Source: JAISGQ01 sp045534445 (GTDB lineage: Bacteria; Bacillota; Clostridia; Oscillospirales; Acutalibacteraceae). From it: a DNA stretch of 28,976 bases. The notes beneath the pieces were generated by a model. The model saw only the letters and a program-made list of their open reading frames with translations. It searched no databases and had not been told where the DNA came from. Of the stretch, positions 13,292-20,995 are shown one piece after another. Position numbers and translations under genes: made by a program. Numbering within the stretch: position 1 is the stretch's first letter; every line of letters begins with the position of its first letter. The DNA is taken from contig JAZSJQ010000056.1 of NCBI GenBank assembly GCA_045534445.1, positions 1-28,976 of the forward strand, written 5' to 3'.

Positions 13292-15127
13292 CTATTCGAA
13301 GCTTTTGGTGGGAGTTGCAGGATAGAGAGAAGAATTGAAGCGATGGCTTCCGTTGTGGTTTGAAGAATAGCTCTTTATCTGCTTGTCGGTTCTCATAAAG
13401 CCGTTGAAGCCGCCGACTCTGGGTGTTGCGTCGAAGTGGTAATAGCCTGTGCCGACATTAACAAGGCTCCAGTAATGGCGTGATTCGCTGTTTGAGTTTC
13501 TTACCTTTACAACGTCGATATTCTCGATTCCGCAGTATTCAAAGAGTGCTTTGGAGCAGGCGAAATAAGTGTAGCAGTCGCCGGAACGCTTCTTGAAGCC
13601 GCTGATTGCAGCCTTTTTCCAGTTGCCCTTGTCAGCGTGACCTGAATAGCCGATATTGCCGCGGCACCACTTGTATATTGCTCTTGCCTTCTGAGCATCG
13701 GTCATGCCGCTCTTGAAGATCTTATTTGCAACCTTTGAGACGTATTTCTCAAGCTCGATGTCAATACTCAGCTCATCAGCAGTGCCGAAGCGGAAGGATA
13801 CAGTCACCGTTGAAACATTGCCGCTGTTGTCGGCGGCGGTGTAGATGACCTCATAGACTCCTGTCTTGGTGGGGTCAACAGCGCTTGAATCGACGGAGAT
13901 CTTTACATTGCCGTCGCGGTTGTCAGTGGCGGTGACGCCCTGCTTGTAAGAAACAGACTCACCAATTACAACCGTGCGGTCCTGTGCACCGCTGATAACG
14001 GGAGGCTCGGTGTCCTCCTGAATGTTAAGGTGAGTTGCAAGGAAGGGTGCGGTGTTGCCGCATATATCCGAGACCTCAAGATAGACAAGCTGCTGACCTG
14101 CCAGAGTGAGATTGGGCTCGCCGTTTGAGAACTTGACCACAAGGGGAGATACCTCATCGGCATCGCTGACGAACATTTCGGGGGCAACGCTGTCCCCAAG
14201 CCAGATGTCAACAGGGTGAAGGGTGACTGCGGGAGCGGTGGTGTCCTCGACTATGAGCAGAACGTTGCGCTCCTTGCCCTTTGTGCTGATTCTGAGAGTA
14301 TGACAGCCGACGGTATCAAGCTGTTTTCTTGTGGGAGCAACCACAAATTCAATGTCCTTATTGCCGTTTATGCCGAAGAGGGACGCATCGAGAGAATCGA
14401 TGCCTGCCTCGGCAACGACATAGAGCTTTATGTCAAGACCTAAGGCTGAGAAGGAGTCAAAGCCTGCCTTGACGACGGTTTTAAGCTGAGCGTTCTTATC
14501 TGCAGAGGGAATGTCGCACTCGCTTACAAATACAAGGTCGGAAACGGACAGGCTGACCGCGGAAGAATCGGTGGAGGAAATATCAGTACCCGAAATATCG
14601 CCCGGATAGGGAGATAATTCGCCGATAACGGGAGAATCCGACTTGGGTGCGGCGCCTGTGGGGCTGAAGCCCATAAGGTCATCATAGTAGATGGAAAGGC
14701 TGTCCATCAGCTCATCGCTTTTTACCGAGCGGAAGCCTGCAGTCAGCAGAAGGCTGAAGGCGCATACAGCGGTAAGGGTGATTATAATAACAAACTTAGC
14801 AAATGCGCGCAGATGAGGCCATGCACGAACCTTTTCGGTAGCCTCCTCGATTTTGGCGCCTGCGGCACGGACGGGAGCAGGTGCATTTTCATACAGCTCG
14901 CGAACCTTCTTGCCAAGCACAACAGTGCGTGAGGGTGCGGTATGATCGCCCTTTGAATAAGTTTTTTTATCGTGTGCAAGAAGCGCACGCATATTTGTGT
15001 CTGTTTTTAATTTCAGCTTTGTTGCGGAACGGGGAATGCAGTTGTCCCGTGAGTACAATCTTGCAAATGTATCGGCGCTGCTTCTGCCGTCACGGCGGAA
15101 GCGTGAATAGCTTTGTGTTTCTCTCAC
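13292..15127 (-). CDS. Membrane-anchored transglutaminase-like protein with Ig-like domains
   Basis: A 611-residue protein with a cytoplasmic basic N-terminus of about 108 residues, one membrane helix (about 109-131) and an extracellular part. A low-complexity Ser/Asp linker follows, then Ig-like/DUF5011-type domains, the clearest around EPPVISGAQDRTVVIGESV (about 385-465). A C-terminal transglutaminase-like domain has the triad Cys518 (RSGDCYTYF), His551 (SRHYWSLV) and Asp566 (HFDATP). Such proteins act at the cell surface as peptidases or cross-linkers. The GTG start has GGAGG eight bases ahead. It is first in the operon, behind the promoter at 15189-15217. Confidence 0.87.
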   Translation of the reverse strand: MRETQSYSRFRRDGRSSADTFARLYSRDNCIPRSATKLKLKTDTNMRALLAHDKKTYSKGDHTAPSRTVVLGKKVRELYENAPAPVRAAGAKIEEATEKVRAWPHLRAFAKFVIIITLTAVCAFSLLLTAGFRSVKSDELMDSLSIYYDDLMGFSPTGAAPKSDSPVIGELSPYPGDISGTDISSTDSSAVSLSVSDLVFVSECDIPSADKNAQLKTVVKAGFDSFSALGLDIKLYVVAEAGIDSLDASLFGINGNKDIEFVVAPTRKQLDTVGCHTLRISTKGKERNVLLIVEDTTAPAVTLHPVDIWLGDSVAPEMFVSDADEVSPLVVKFSNGEPNLTLAGQQLVYLEVSDICGNTAPFLATHLNIQEDTEPPVISGAQDRTVVIGESVSYKQGVTATDNRDGNVKISVDSSAVDPTKTGVYEVIYTAADNSGNVSTVTVSFRFGTADELSIDIELEKYVSKVANKIFKSGMTDAQKARAIYKWCRGNIGYSGHADKGNWKKAAISGFKKRSGDCYTYFACSKALFEYCGIENIDVVKVRNSNSESRHYWSLVNVGTGYYHFDATPRVGGFNGFMRTDKQIKSYSSNHNGSHRFNSSLYPATPTKSFE

Positions 15128-15188
15128 TTTAACTACCTCCGAGGGAACTGCCCTTGCTGACAGATGATCCCTGAATTTCTAATTTTGT

Positions 15189-15217
15189 ATTATACCATAA
15201 ATATATCTGCTGTTCAA
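15189..15217 (-). promoter_or_regulatory. Strong sigma-A promoter for the transglutaminase-racemase-acylation operon
   Basis: On the minus strand TTGAAC (15212-15217), a 17-base spacer, and TATAAT (15189-15194), about 60 bases upstream of the GTG start. No equally good promoter was seen between here and 5384, so it may drive the whole minus-strand series. Confidence 0.75.
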
Positions 15218-15320
15218 CGGCAAAAAAACCCTAAATATATGTATCAGATGTAAATAATATGTAATTGCTGACAATCAGGTAAGGAACGGAATGAGTGAAA
15301 GACCAGCCCGAGTGTCTGAA

Positions 15321-15679
15321 AAAACGGACGACCAATGGGAGATTGCTTGCATTCTCGCGCCCCTACGATGCTGTGGTAAGGGCTCGTTTTTCTGAATAAC
15401 TCTATCCCAACAGCAGGTGTTGCCCCATTTGCTCATTCCAAATCTGCTCAATTCCCTTTTGGAATACCCTTATCGGGGTATGTCTCTTGAGCTTTTTACC
15501 GCCAATCCCACAGCAAGGCACGAACAAAAACAGCTCGTGCAAAATGCCTTGCTTGAGAAATCCAAAAGGGGAAGCGATATAGGTTATTGCGAGAAATACA
15601 TCAATGACTGCCGTTGGGTTATGGTTATTCAGAACGTTATTGTTTACACGGCGGTCATGGACACCCTTTTGGTCGTTTA
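15321..15679 (+). repeat. Long structured repeat, copy 1 (about 350 bp, nested stems)
   Basis: Nested inverted segments run from the ends inwards: ACGACCAATGGG (15328-15339) with CCCTTTTGGTCGT (15664-15676); TTCTGAATAAC (15390-15400) with GTTATTCAGAA (15624-15634); CCCAACAGCAG (15406-15416) with CTGCCGTTGGG (15608-15618); TTCCCTTTTGGA (15452-15463) with TCCAAAAGGGGAA (15561-15573); AGCAAGGCACGA (15512-15523) with TCGTGC...GCCTTGCT (15535-15553). A second copy is at 28631-28976. Confidence 0.8.
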
Positions 15680-15691
15680 GGGAGAAGGATT

Positions 15692-15729
15692 ACTAAGGAG
15701 GAGGGGGATCGAAACCCCTCCTCCTTAGT
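15692..15729. terminator. Perfect 15-bp hairpin
   Basis: ACTAAGGAGGAGGGG (15692-15706), eight-base loop, CCCCTCCTCCTTAGT (15715-15729). Terminator-like in shape but without a T-run. Probably part of the repeat island. Confidence 0.5.
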
Positions 15730-15743
15730 TGCCCTTTCTTTGG

Positions 15744-15777
15744 GTACCGTTTCTTTGGGCAAACAAAGAAATGGTAC
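15744..15777. repeat. 14-bp inverted repeat
   Basis: GTACCGTTTCTTTG (15744-15757) and CAAAGAAATGGTAC (15764-15777), with one G-T type mismatch and a six-base loop. Confidence 0.6.
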
Positions 15778-15812
15778 ATATTCCCCTTTGTAAAAAACCA
15801 AAACAAAAAACA

Positions 15813-15878
15813 AGCCCGAGTGTCTGAAAAAACGGACGACCAATGGGAGATTGCTTGCATTCTCGCGCCCCTACGATG
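15813..15878 (+). repeat. 66-bp direct repeat of the left end of the structured repeat
   Basis: Identical over 66 bases to 15305-15370. It begins AGCCCGAGTGTCTG and ends with a REP-like CCCCTACGATG tail. It is a solo left end without the rest of the element. Confidence 0.9.
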
Positions 15879-15885
15879 ATGGGGG

Positions 15886-16122
15886 GATATATTTGCGAAT
15901 GAGAACGGGACAACGATGTGGGAAGTATATTCGCGAATGGGAACGGGACAACGATGTGGGGATATATTCGCGAATGAAAACGGGACGATGAGGGCATCGT
16001 CCCCTACAGTTTTTTAAACTCTGCTCGCAGAGTTTACGGGAGACCACAGAGGGTCTCCCCTACGATGATGGGGGAAATATATTCGCGAACGAGAACGGGA
16101 CGATGAGGGCATCGTCCCCTAC
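15886..16122 (+). repeat. Tandem ATATATTCGCGAATG units interleaved with REPs
   Basis: Four units share ATATATTCGCGAA(T/C)GNNAACGGGAC, at about 15886, 15924, 15961 and 16076. The first two end in ACAACGATGTGGG. The last two run into identical REPs (15982-16007 and 16097-16122, arms GGGACGATG/CATCGTCCC then CTAC). A third REP (16038-16063, GGGAGACC/GGTCTCCC) lies between them. TTCGCGAA is itself palindromic. Confidence 0.85.
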
Positions 16123-16254
16123 GGTGGCAGATTCAGCTCTGTTTGGTAAAATACGGGAGCGACAATGAGTTCGGCAAGCCGAACTCGACGCCGTCCTCTA
16201 CGGTGGGCTTTTATCTGTTCGCGAGGCAGCCACAAAACTCCTCAGAAATACAGA

Positions 16255-16282
16255 ACGCCTGCCCCGTAGCCGGAGCAGGCGT
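16255..16282 (-). terminator. Hairpin downstream of the PLP-enzyme gene
   Basis: ACGCCTGC (16255-16262) and GCAGGCGT (16275-16282), with a twelve-base loop. It lies 28 bases after the minus-strand stop at 16310. The T-run is weak. Confidence 0.45.
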
Positions 16283-16309
16283 ATGAAGGAAAACAATATG
16301 GAGTATTAT

Positions 16310-17509
16310 TTATGCGCTCTGAGAGGGAGCCATTTCTGCCATAACCTTTGCGATTATGTCCATTGCCTCGTCGAGGATCTCGTTTGTGTGGGTGGACATA
16401 TAGCTGGTGCGGAGCAGGCAGTCTGTGGGAGGTACTGCGGGAGGCAGTACGGGATTTACATATACTCCTGCCTCGTAAAGCACCTTTCCTGCGGTGAGGG
16501 TGTTCACATAGTCGTAGGTGCGGATGGGGATAATGGGGGTAATATCATTGTCGCAGGGACGGCGGTCAAGACCGCGCTTGTCAAGTCCTCTGCGGACATA
16601 GCCTGCGATCTCCTGAAGTCTTGTCACAAGCTCGGGACGTGCTTCAAGCTGACGGAGTGCCTCAAGTGCGGTGGCACAGCTTGCAGGTGTGATGGAAGCG
16701 GAGAATATAAAGGGTCTTGAATTATGACGGACATATTCAACAACTCTCTTGTCTGCCGCCATGTAGCCGCCGAGAGAAGCAAGGGACTTTGAGAAGGTAC
16801 CCATATAGATATCGACCTCATTTTCAAGACCGAAGTAGCTTGCGGTACCTCTTCCCCCTTCACCGATAACGCCCAGACCGTGAGCATCGTCGACCATTAC
16901 TCTTGCGCCGTATTCCTTGGCAAGAGCCACTATCTCAGGAAGCTTTGCAATGTCGCCGCCCATGCTGAAAACACCGTCGGTGACGATGAGTGCGCCTGCG
17001 GTTTCGGGTACTTTTTCAAGGCACTTTTTAAGACTTTCCATATCGGAATGCTCATATCTGAGCATCTTGCCCCAGGAAAGCTTGCAGCCGTCGTATATAC
17101 TTGCGTGGTTTTCCTTGTCGCAGATAACGTAATCATTTCTGCCGACGATTGCGGAAATTATGCCGAGATTGGACTGGAAGCCTGTTGAGAAGGTGGTAAC
17201 AGCCTCCTTGCGAAGGAACTTTGCAAGAGCTTCTTCAAGCTCCATATGCATGGTGAGTGTACCGTTGAGGAAGCGCGAGCCGCTGCAGCCGCTGCCGAAC
17301 TTTTCAAAAGCCTTGATTCCTGCTTCAATGACCTCGGGGCAGGCAGTAAGACCCAGATAGTTGTTGGAACCCAACATGATCCTGCGCTTGCCTTCCATGA
17401 TGACTTCAATGTCCTGTCTTGACTCAAGGGCGTGGAAATAGGGGTAGATATCCATTGCCTTGATATCATCGACCAGCTTGAATTCGTCGCATTTTCTGAA
17501 CAGATCCAT
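16310..17509 (-). CDS. Alpha-oxoamine synthase, serine palmitoyltransferase-like
   Basis: A 399-residue PLP enzyme of the family that condenses an amino acid with an acyl thioester (KBL, BioF, HemA, SPT). The PLP lysine is Lys241 (GTFSKSLASLGG). Asp207/His210 (VDDAHGLG) and the ring-stacking His135 (KENHASIYDG) are in place. The N-terminal YPYFHALES and the stretch GSGCSGSRFLNGTL resemble bacterial serine palmitoyltransferases (sphingolipid pathway) more than KBL or BioF, as far as memory allows. It is monocistronic in appearance, with a candidate promoter at 17564-17593 and a hairpin after it. It could equally be a BioF-like or 2-amino-3-ketobutyrate ligase. Confidence 0.85.
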   Translation of the reverse strand: MDLFRKCDEFKLVDDIKAMDIYPYFHALESRQDIEVIMEGKRRIMLGSNNYLGLTACPEVIEAGIKAFEKFGSGCSGSRFLNGTLTMHMELEEALAKFLRKEAVTTFSTGFQSNLGIISAIVGRNDYVICDKENHASIYDGCKLSWGKMLRYEHSDMESLKKCLEKVPETAGALIVTDGVFSMGGDIAKLPEIVALAKEYGARVMVDDAHGLGVIGEGGRGTASYFGLENEVDIYMGTFSKSLASLGGYMAADKRVVEYVRHNSRPFIFSASITPASCATALEALRQLEARPELVTRLQEIAGYVRRGLDKRGLDRRPCDNDITPIIPIRTYDYVNTLTAGKVLYEAGVYVNPVLPPAVPPTDCLLRTSYMSTHTNEILDEAMDIIAKVMAEMAPSQSA

Positions 17510-17563
17510 AATATCCCTCTTAATCTATTTTTTATTGTGCCTTTTCAAAATCAACACAGGCTA

Positions 17564-17593
17564 ATAATACTCTATATTATAACAACTGGTCAA
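17564..17593 (-). promoter_or_regulatory. Candidate promoter for the PLP-enzyme gene
   Basis: Minus strand TTGACC (17588-17593), an 18-base spacer and TATTAT (17564-17569), about 55 bases before the start codon. Confidence 0.45.
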
Positions 17594-17745
17594 TTAACAA
17601 TGTGTACAAATATAATACACAAACTAAATCGCTTTATTTAGCTAAAATAATAAAAGTTTTTAATAAATTATTAAAAATAATTAAGTTAAACGTTTTAGCT
17701 GATTTTCCCTTCAGTGGTGCGGTTTTTTCGTTTTCTGCGATAATC

Positions 17746-17774
17746 TTGACAAAGTATTATCAATGTGGTATCAT
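17746..17774 (+). promoter_or_regulatory. Sigma-A promoter of the ABC exporter operon
   Basis: TTGACA (17746-17751), a 17-base spacer and TATCAT (17769-17774). Near-consensus, with operator-like repeats immediately downstream. Confidence 0.85.
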
Positions 17775-17777
17775 ATA

Positions 17778-17813
17778 TTTAACCAAAAGGTTAAATGTTA
17801 ACCGAGAGGTTAA
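17778..17813 (+). promoter_or_regulatory. Twin operators TTAACC-N4-GGTTAA
   Basis: TTAACC-AAAA-GGTTAA at 17779-17794 and TTAACC-GAGA-GGTTAA at 17798-17813, centres 19 bp apart, over the expected transcription start. Two perfect palindromes with different cores point to a dimeric repressor (TetR, GntR or similar). No regulator gene lies in the window. Confidence 0.75.
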
Positions 17814-17846
17814 AATGAAAAGAGTATAGAAAGGAGGTAAGAGCAT

Positions 17847-18725
17847 ATGAATGTTATTGAACTTAATGCTCTTACAAAATTCTACGGGAGATCCCGCGGA
17901 ATAAGCGACGTTACGCTGAATGTCGAAAAGGGTGACTTCTTCGGCTTCATCGGTCCCAACGGCGCAGGAAAATCCACCACCATCAGGCTTCTGACGGGAC
18001 TTATCTTCCCCACCTCGGGCAGTGCGAAGGTGCTTGGACTTGACTGTGCAAAGAACGGCAGGGAGATACTTTCCCGTGTGGGCTATATGCCCTCGGAGGC
18101 GGCTTTTTACAATCTCCGCGCAGGTGAGGTAATAAAGATGAGCGCCGAGCTTCGCGGTCTTGACTGCTCCGGTGAAGCAAAGCGTCTCTGCGAGCTTTTC
18201 GAGCTGGACGAGAAAAAGCCCGTAAGAGAGATGTCCCTCGGCAACAAGAAGAAGGTCAGCATAATCTGCGCCCTTCAGCACAGACCCGAGCTTTACATTT
18301 TTGATGAGCCTACAAGCGGACTTGACCCTCTTATGCAGAAGCGATTCTTTGAGGAGGTCACCGCCCGCAGAAACGAGGGTGCAACGGTATTCCTCTCCAC
18401 CCACATTCTTCCCGAGATCCAGGCACACTGCGAAAATGCCGCCATCGTGCGTGAGGGAAAAATAATCGCACAGAATAAAGTGTCTGAGCTGGCAGGAGGA
18501 AACACCAGAAGGGTATATCTCCGCTCGGTATCGGCACCCCCTGAGATCGAGGGAATAAAGGACGTAAATATGCTCCCTGACGGTGTCAGCTTCCTCTACA
18601 GCGGCGATGCCGCACTCCTCGCGTCGGAGATAGGCAAGATGCCCATAACCGACTTTACCGTATCGGAAATCGAGCTTGAGGAAATATTCATGCATTATTA
18701 CGGAAGCGAGGAGGAGAGCAAATGA
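17847..18725 (+). CDS. ABC transporter ATP-binding protein
   Basis: A 292-residue ATPase of the ABC-2 exporter class. Walker A is GPNGAGKST (about residues 36-44), the signature region is MSLGNKKKV (a degenerate LSGGQ), Walker B is LYIFDEPTSGLDP, and the H-loop is LSTHIL. A C-terminal extension of about 80 residues follows the nucleotide-binding domain. AAAGGAGG precedes the ATG. The stop overlaps the permease start (ATGA), so the two form one complex at the cytoplasmic face of the membrane. The twin operators upstream suggest inducible control, as in drug- or peptide-efflux pairs. The substrate is unknown. Confidence 0.94.
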   Translation: MNVIELNALTKFYGRSRGISDVTLNVEKGDFFGFIGPNGAGKSTTIRLLTGLIFPTSGSAKVLGLDCAKNGREILSRVGYMPSEAAFYNLRAGEVIKMSAELRGLDCSGEAKRLCELFELDEKKPVREMSLGNKKKVSIICALQHRPELYIFDEPTSGLDPLMQKRFFEEVTARRNEGATVFLSTHILPEIQAHCENAAIVREGKIIAQNKVSELAGGNTRRVYLRSVSAPPEIEGIKDVNMLPDGVSFLYSGDAALLASEIGKMPITDFTVSEIELEEIFMHYYGSEEESK

Positions 18726-19513
18726 AAACAGTATACCGTTATGAAATGCGCAGAAACAGAAACACCGCGCTGATATTCACGATTATCTGCACAGGAATGC
18801 TGTTCTTTGTTATGGCTGTTTATCCTCTTTTCAAGGATATGCTTGGGGATATGACCGCCATGATGGCTGACCTGGGCGCTTTTTCGGAGATGTTCTCCAT
18901 GGATAAGCTTGATTACGGCTCTGCTCAGGACTATTACGCAACAGAGGGCGGAACCATGATGTCCCTTTGCGGCTCCATACTTGCCGCGCTTCTCGGCGGC
19001 GCAATGCTCGGCAGAGAAGAGGGCGAGCATACGGGCGAATGGCTTCTCACCCACCCCATCAGCAGAGGAAAAATATTCATGGGCAAGTTCCTTACAGTGA
19101 CAACTCTGCTTTTCGGCATGAATCTTATCTGTGCCGTGCTGACAGGTCTTTCATTCCCCATGATAGGCGAAAGCCTCGATGTCGGCACCTTTGCCCTGTT
19201 CTTTACGGCTCAGTTCGTGATGCATATGGAGATCGCCTGCATCAGTATGCTCATATCCGCTTTCATGAAGCGTTCCGCAGGCTTTATCGGTCTCGGCATT
19301 GCGCTTGTGATGTACTTCCTTTATCTCATTTCCTCTGCTCTCGAGGAGCTTGAAGTCATCACCTACATCACTCCCTTCGGCTACTGTGATGCGGCAAAGA
19401 TATTCTCCGACGGCAGTATTGATGCGACGAGAATGTGCATCGGCATTGCCGCTGCGGCGGTATGCGGAATGGCCGCTTTTGTCAGATGGTGCAGAAAGGA
19501 TATTGCGGCATAA
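18722..19513 (+). CDS. ABC-2 type permease
   Basis: A 263-residue membrane protein with about six hydrophobic segments. A short basic N-terminus (MKTVYRYEMRRNRNTA) leads to the first helix at about 16-36. A long outside loop (about 37-75) is followed by five helices. The stretch GEHTGEWLLTHPISRGKIFMGKF after the second helix is the usual cytoplasmic coupling element of ABC-2 permeases. It overlaps the ATPase gene by four bases. A strong hairpin terminator follows at 19551-19589. It would form a homodimeric export pore with the partner ATPase. Confidence 0.92.
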   Translation: MKTVYRYEMRRNRNTALIFTIICTGMLFFVMAVYPLFKDMLGDMTAMMADLGAFSEMFSMDKLDYGSAQDYYATEGGTMMSLCGSILAALLGGAMLGREEGEHTGEWLLTHPISRGKIFMGKFLTVTTLLFGMNLICAVLTGLSFPMIGESLDVGTFALFFTAQFVMHMEIACISMLISAFMKRSAGFIGLGIALVMYFLYLISSALEELEVITYITPFGYCDAAKIFSDGSIDATRMCIGIAAAAVCGMAAFVRWCRKDIAA

Positions 19514-19550
19514 AGCAAAAATCTGTTGACTTGAAAGGCAATATATGATA

Positions 19551-19589
19551 AAAAGGCATTATGCACCCCTGCGGTGCATAATGCCTTTT
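19551..19589 (+). terminator. Intrinsic terminator after the ABC permease
   Basis: AAAAGGCATTATGCACC (19551-19567), loop CCTGC, GGTGCATAATGCCTTTT (19573-19589). A perfect 17-bp stem with A/T-run ends, 37 bases after the permease stop. It also lies only 30 bases before the next gene, so it could act as a leader hairpin for that gene. Confidence 0.85.
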
Positions 19590-19618
19590 GTGTATTCGAT
19601 TTCAAGGAGCTGATATAA

Positions 19619-20161
19619 ATGACAAAAGCTGAGAAAAACGTTCTTAAAATGGTTCTTGCAGCTTTCTTCCTTGCCCTTGCGCTGGTACTGCCCTTTTTTA
19701 CGGGTCAGATACCCGAAATAGGTAATATGCTCTGTCCCATGCATATCCCTGCCATGCTCTGCGGATTTGTCTGCGGAGGTCCCTGGGGTGCCGCTGTGGG
19801 CTTTGCCGCACCGATTCTGAGAAATCTTATCTTTACCATGCCCCGTTTCCCTCAGTGCTGGGCTATGGCGGCGGAGCTGGCGGTATACGGTCTTTCCTGC
19901 GGCATTTTGTATAAGCTTCTGCCGAAGAAGATACCCTTTATCTATGTAAGCCTTGTTTCTTCAATGCTTCTCGGCAGAATAGTCTGGGGACTTGTTCAGG
20001 CATTTGTCATAACAAAGTTTTTCCCCGTGCCTTACGACTTTACCATCGCCTATTTCTGGACAGAGGGCTTTGTGAAGGCAGTACCGGGCATGACAGTACA
20101 GATCGTGCTTATTCCTGCAATAGTCATGGCGCTGAGAAAGCAGAAGCTGATGGCGGAATAA
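19619..20161 (+). CDS. ECF transporter S component
   Basis: A 180-residue, highly hydrophobic protein with about five to six membrane helices, the size and pattern of substrate-binding S components of energy-coupling-factor vitamin transporters. The stretch GNMLCPMHIPAMLCGFVCG followed by GPWGAAVGFAAPILRNLIF and then FPQCWAMAAELAVYG is typical of the family. The AxxxA motif for docking on EcfT is plausible in helix 1 (ALALVLP). CAAGGAG precedes the ATG. No EcfA or EcfT is nearby, so it would use a shared module. The substrate (vitamin or similar) cannot be named. Confidence 0.85.
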   Translation: MTKAEKNVLKMVLAAFFLALALVLPFFTGQIPEIGNMLCPMHIPAMLCGFVCGGPWGAAVGFAAPILRNLIFTMPRFPQCWAMAAELAVYGLSCGILYKLLPKKIPFIYVSLVSSMLLGRIVWGLVQAFVITKFFPVPYDFTIAYFWTEGFVKAVPGMTVQIVLIPAIVMALRKQKLMAE

Positions 20162-20176
20162 AGATTTATGAAAAGG

Positions 20177-20214
20177 AAAAACAGACAATGTGCAGATGCA
20201 CATTGTCTGTTTTT
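20177..20214. terminator. Bidirectional intrinsic terminator
   Basis: AAAAACAGACAATGTGC (20177-20193), loop AGAT, GCACATTGTCTGTTTTT (20198-20214). A perfect 17-bp stem between convergent genes. Confidence 0.93.
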
Positions 20215-20222
20215 GTAATAAC

Positions 20223-20975
20223 TCAGTCTATGGCGAAGAAAAGGTCAAGGACATCTGCGGCGGACTGTTCATCGACGGCAGTAACGGTGACAAGCACCAT
20301 GAACTCCTCTGCCTTGGTGAAAAGCATACACTGGCAGACATTCTGGTTCTTTGCATATCCGGTGATGACAATACCGGGACACTGTCTGCCTGCGAAGGTG
20401 AAGGTGGTCTCCTTGATTTCGAATACCTCTTCGTAGCCGGAAGAGAGAAGAGTAGGCTCAAGGGAGGACTTTATGATATCGAAATAGCCCTCTGCGGTGA
20501 GGTTGCCTGCATGGTTCATGGGCAGATTCTCAATTGCGATATTGATATTGGGATTTCCCTCAGCAGGAAGTGCCATGAGGTCATAGAAAACGTAAGTGTT
20601 GTTGAGCTTTTCGATAAGCTCATCGCCTGTAAGGTTCTTTGAAATGCCGTTCTGGGAATTGAGGTCCTCACCTGCACGGACTATCCAGCCGTAGTCAAAC
20701 TCTGCGCCGATGCCGATAAATTCATTTTTATAGGTGGTGAGGTTTGCGCTGCCGGGGATAAACATACCGTCGGTATTGATGGAAGGCTCGTCCTCGTCAT
20801 CAATCGTAATGTCGTCCTCGTCTTCGTCTTCGTCGTCCTTGTCGTCAACGATGACTACGTCATTGTCGTCCTCTTCCCTGTCCTTTTCCCAGGAAGGAGT
20901 GCCTGATGAGCAGGCGGCAAGACCTGTGAGCATGAGAAGTGCCAGAAGAAGTGCGATAAGCTTTTTCATTTTCAT
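20223..20975 (-). CDS. Lipoprotein with very acidic linker, 250 aa
   Basis: The signal peptide ends in the lipobox LAAC (Cys at about residue 22), then comes a linker almost wholly of Asp and Glu with Val (about residues 33-65), which probably holds the globular part away from the membrane or binds cations. The C-terminal domain (about 75-250) is not recognised. It contains two Cys in RQCPGIVI and NVCQCML, which is unusual for an exported protein and might form a disulfide or bind metal. GGAAA precedes the start, and a second in-frame ATG is two codons later. It follows the deacetylase gene by 20 bases and is likely co-transcribed. Confidence 0.82.
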   Translation of the reverse strand: MKMKKLIALLLALLMLTGLAACSSGTPSWEKDREEDDNDVVIVDDKDDEDEDEDDITIDDEDEPSINTDGMFIPGSANLTTYKNEFIGIGAEFDYGWIVRAGEDLNSQNGISKNLTGDELIEKLNNTYVFYDLMALPAEGNPNINIAIENLPMNHAGNLTAEGYFDIIKSSLEPTLLSSGYEEVFEIKETTFTFAGRQCPGIVITGYAKNQNVCQCMLFTKAEEFMVLVTVTAVDEQSAADVLDLFFAID

Positions 20976-20995
20976 TTTCCTTTCTTTCTTTTATA

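Larger units (their letters stand above)
15218..16309. other. Repeat island, about 1.1 kb without genes
   Basis: No supported gene. The region holds the ~350 bp structured repeat (15321-15679), two long perfect hairpins (15692-15777), a 66-bp direct repeat (15305-15370 and 15813-15878 are identical), four copies of a 36-bp-class tandem unit (15886-16096) and three REP palindromes (15982-16007, 16038-16063, 16097-16122). It also holds AAACTCTGC/GCAGAGTTT at 16016-16035 and GAGTTCGGC/GCCGAACTC at 16167-16186. An 87-codon frame at 15417-15680 lies within the structured repeat and is judged non-coding. Confidence 0.8.
17510..17846. other. Divergent intergenic region, A+T-rich
   Basis: 337 bases between divergent genes. 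It holds a candidate promoter for the minus-strand PLP enzyme (17564-17593) and the promoter and twin operators for the ABC exporter (17746-17813). The middle (about 17594-17740) is A+T-rich with nothing else recognised. The very short frame ATGAAAAGAGTATAG at 17815-17829 directly follows the operators and may be a remnant or chance. Confidence 0.7.

Noticed and set aside
15417..15680. 87-codon open frame in the repeat island
   Set aside because: It has a GTG start without a ribosome site and lies wholly in the structured repeat. The second copy keeps the frame open, but most base differences change the amino acid, so it is not under protein selection.
15886..16122. Possible CRISPR array (four repeated units)
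   Set aside because: Units are separated by REPs of recurring sequence instead of unique spacers, spacing is irregular and no cas gene is present.
17760..18695. 311-codon open frame antisense to the ABC ATPase
   Set aside because: The ATPase on the + strand has all ABC motifs. The antisense frame runs over its promoter and operators.
19514..19618. Riboswitch upstream of the ECF S component
   Set aside because: Only one terminator-type hairpin is present, with no room for an aptamer. It is better explained as the ABC operon terminator.
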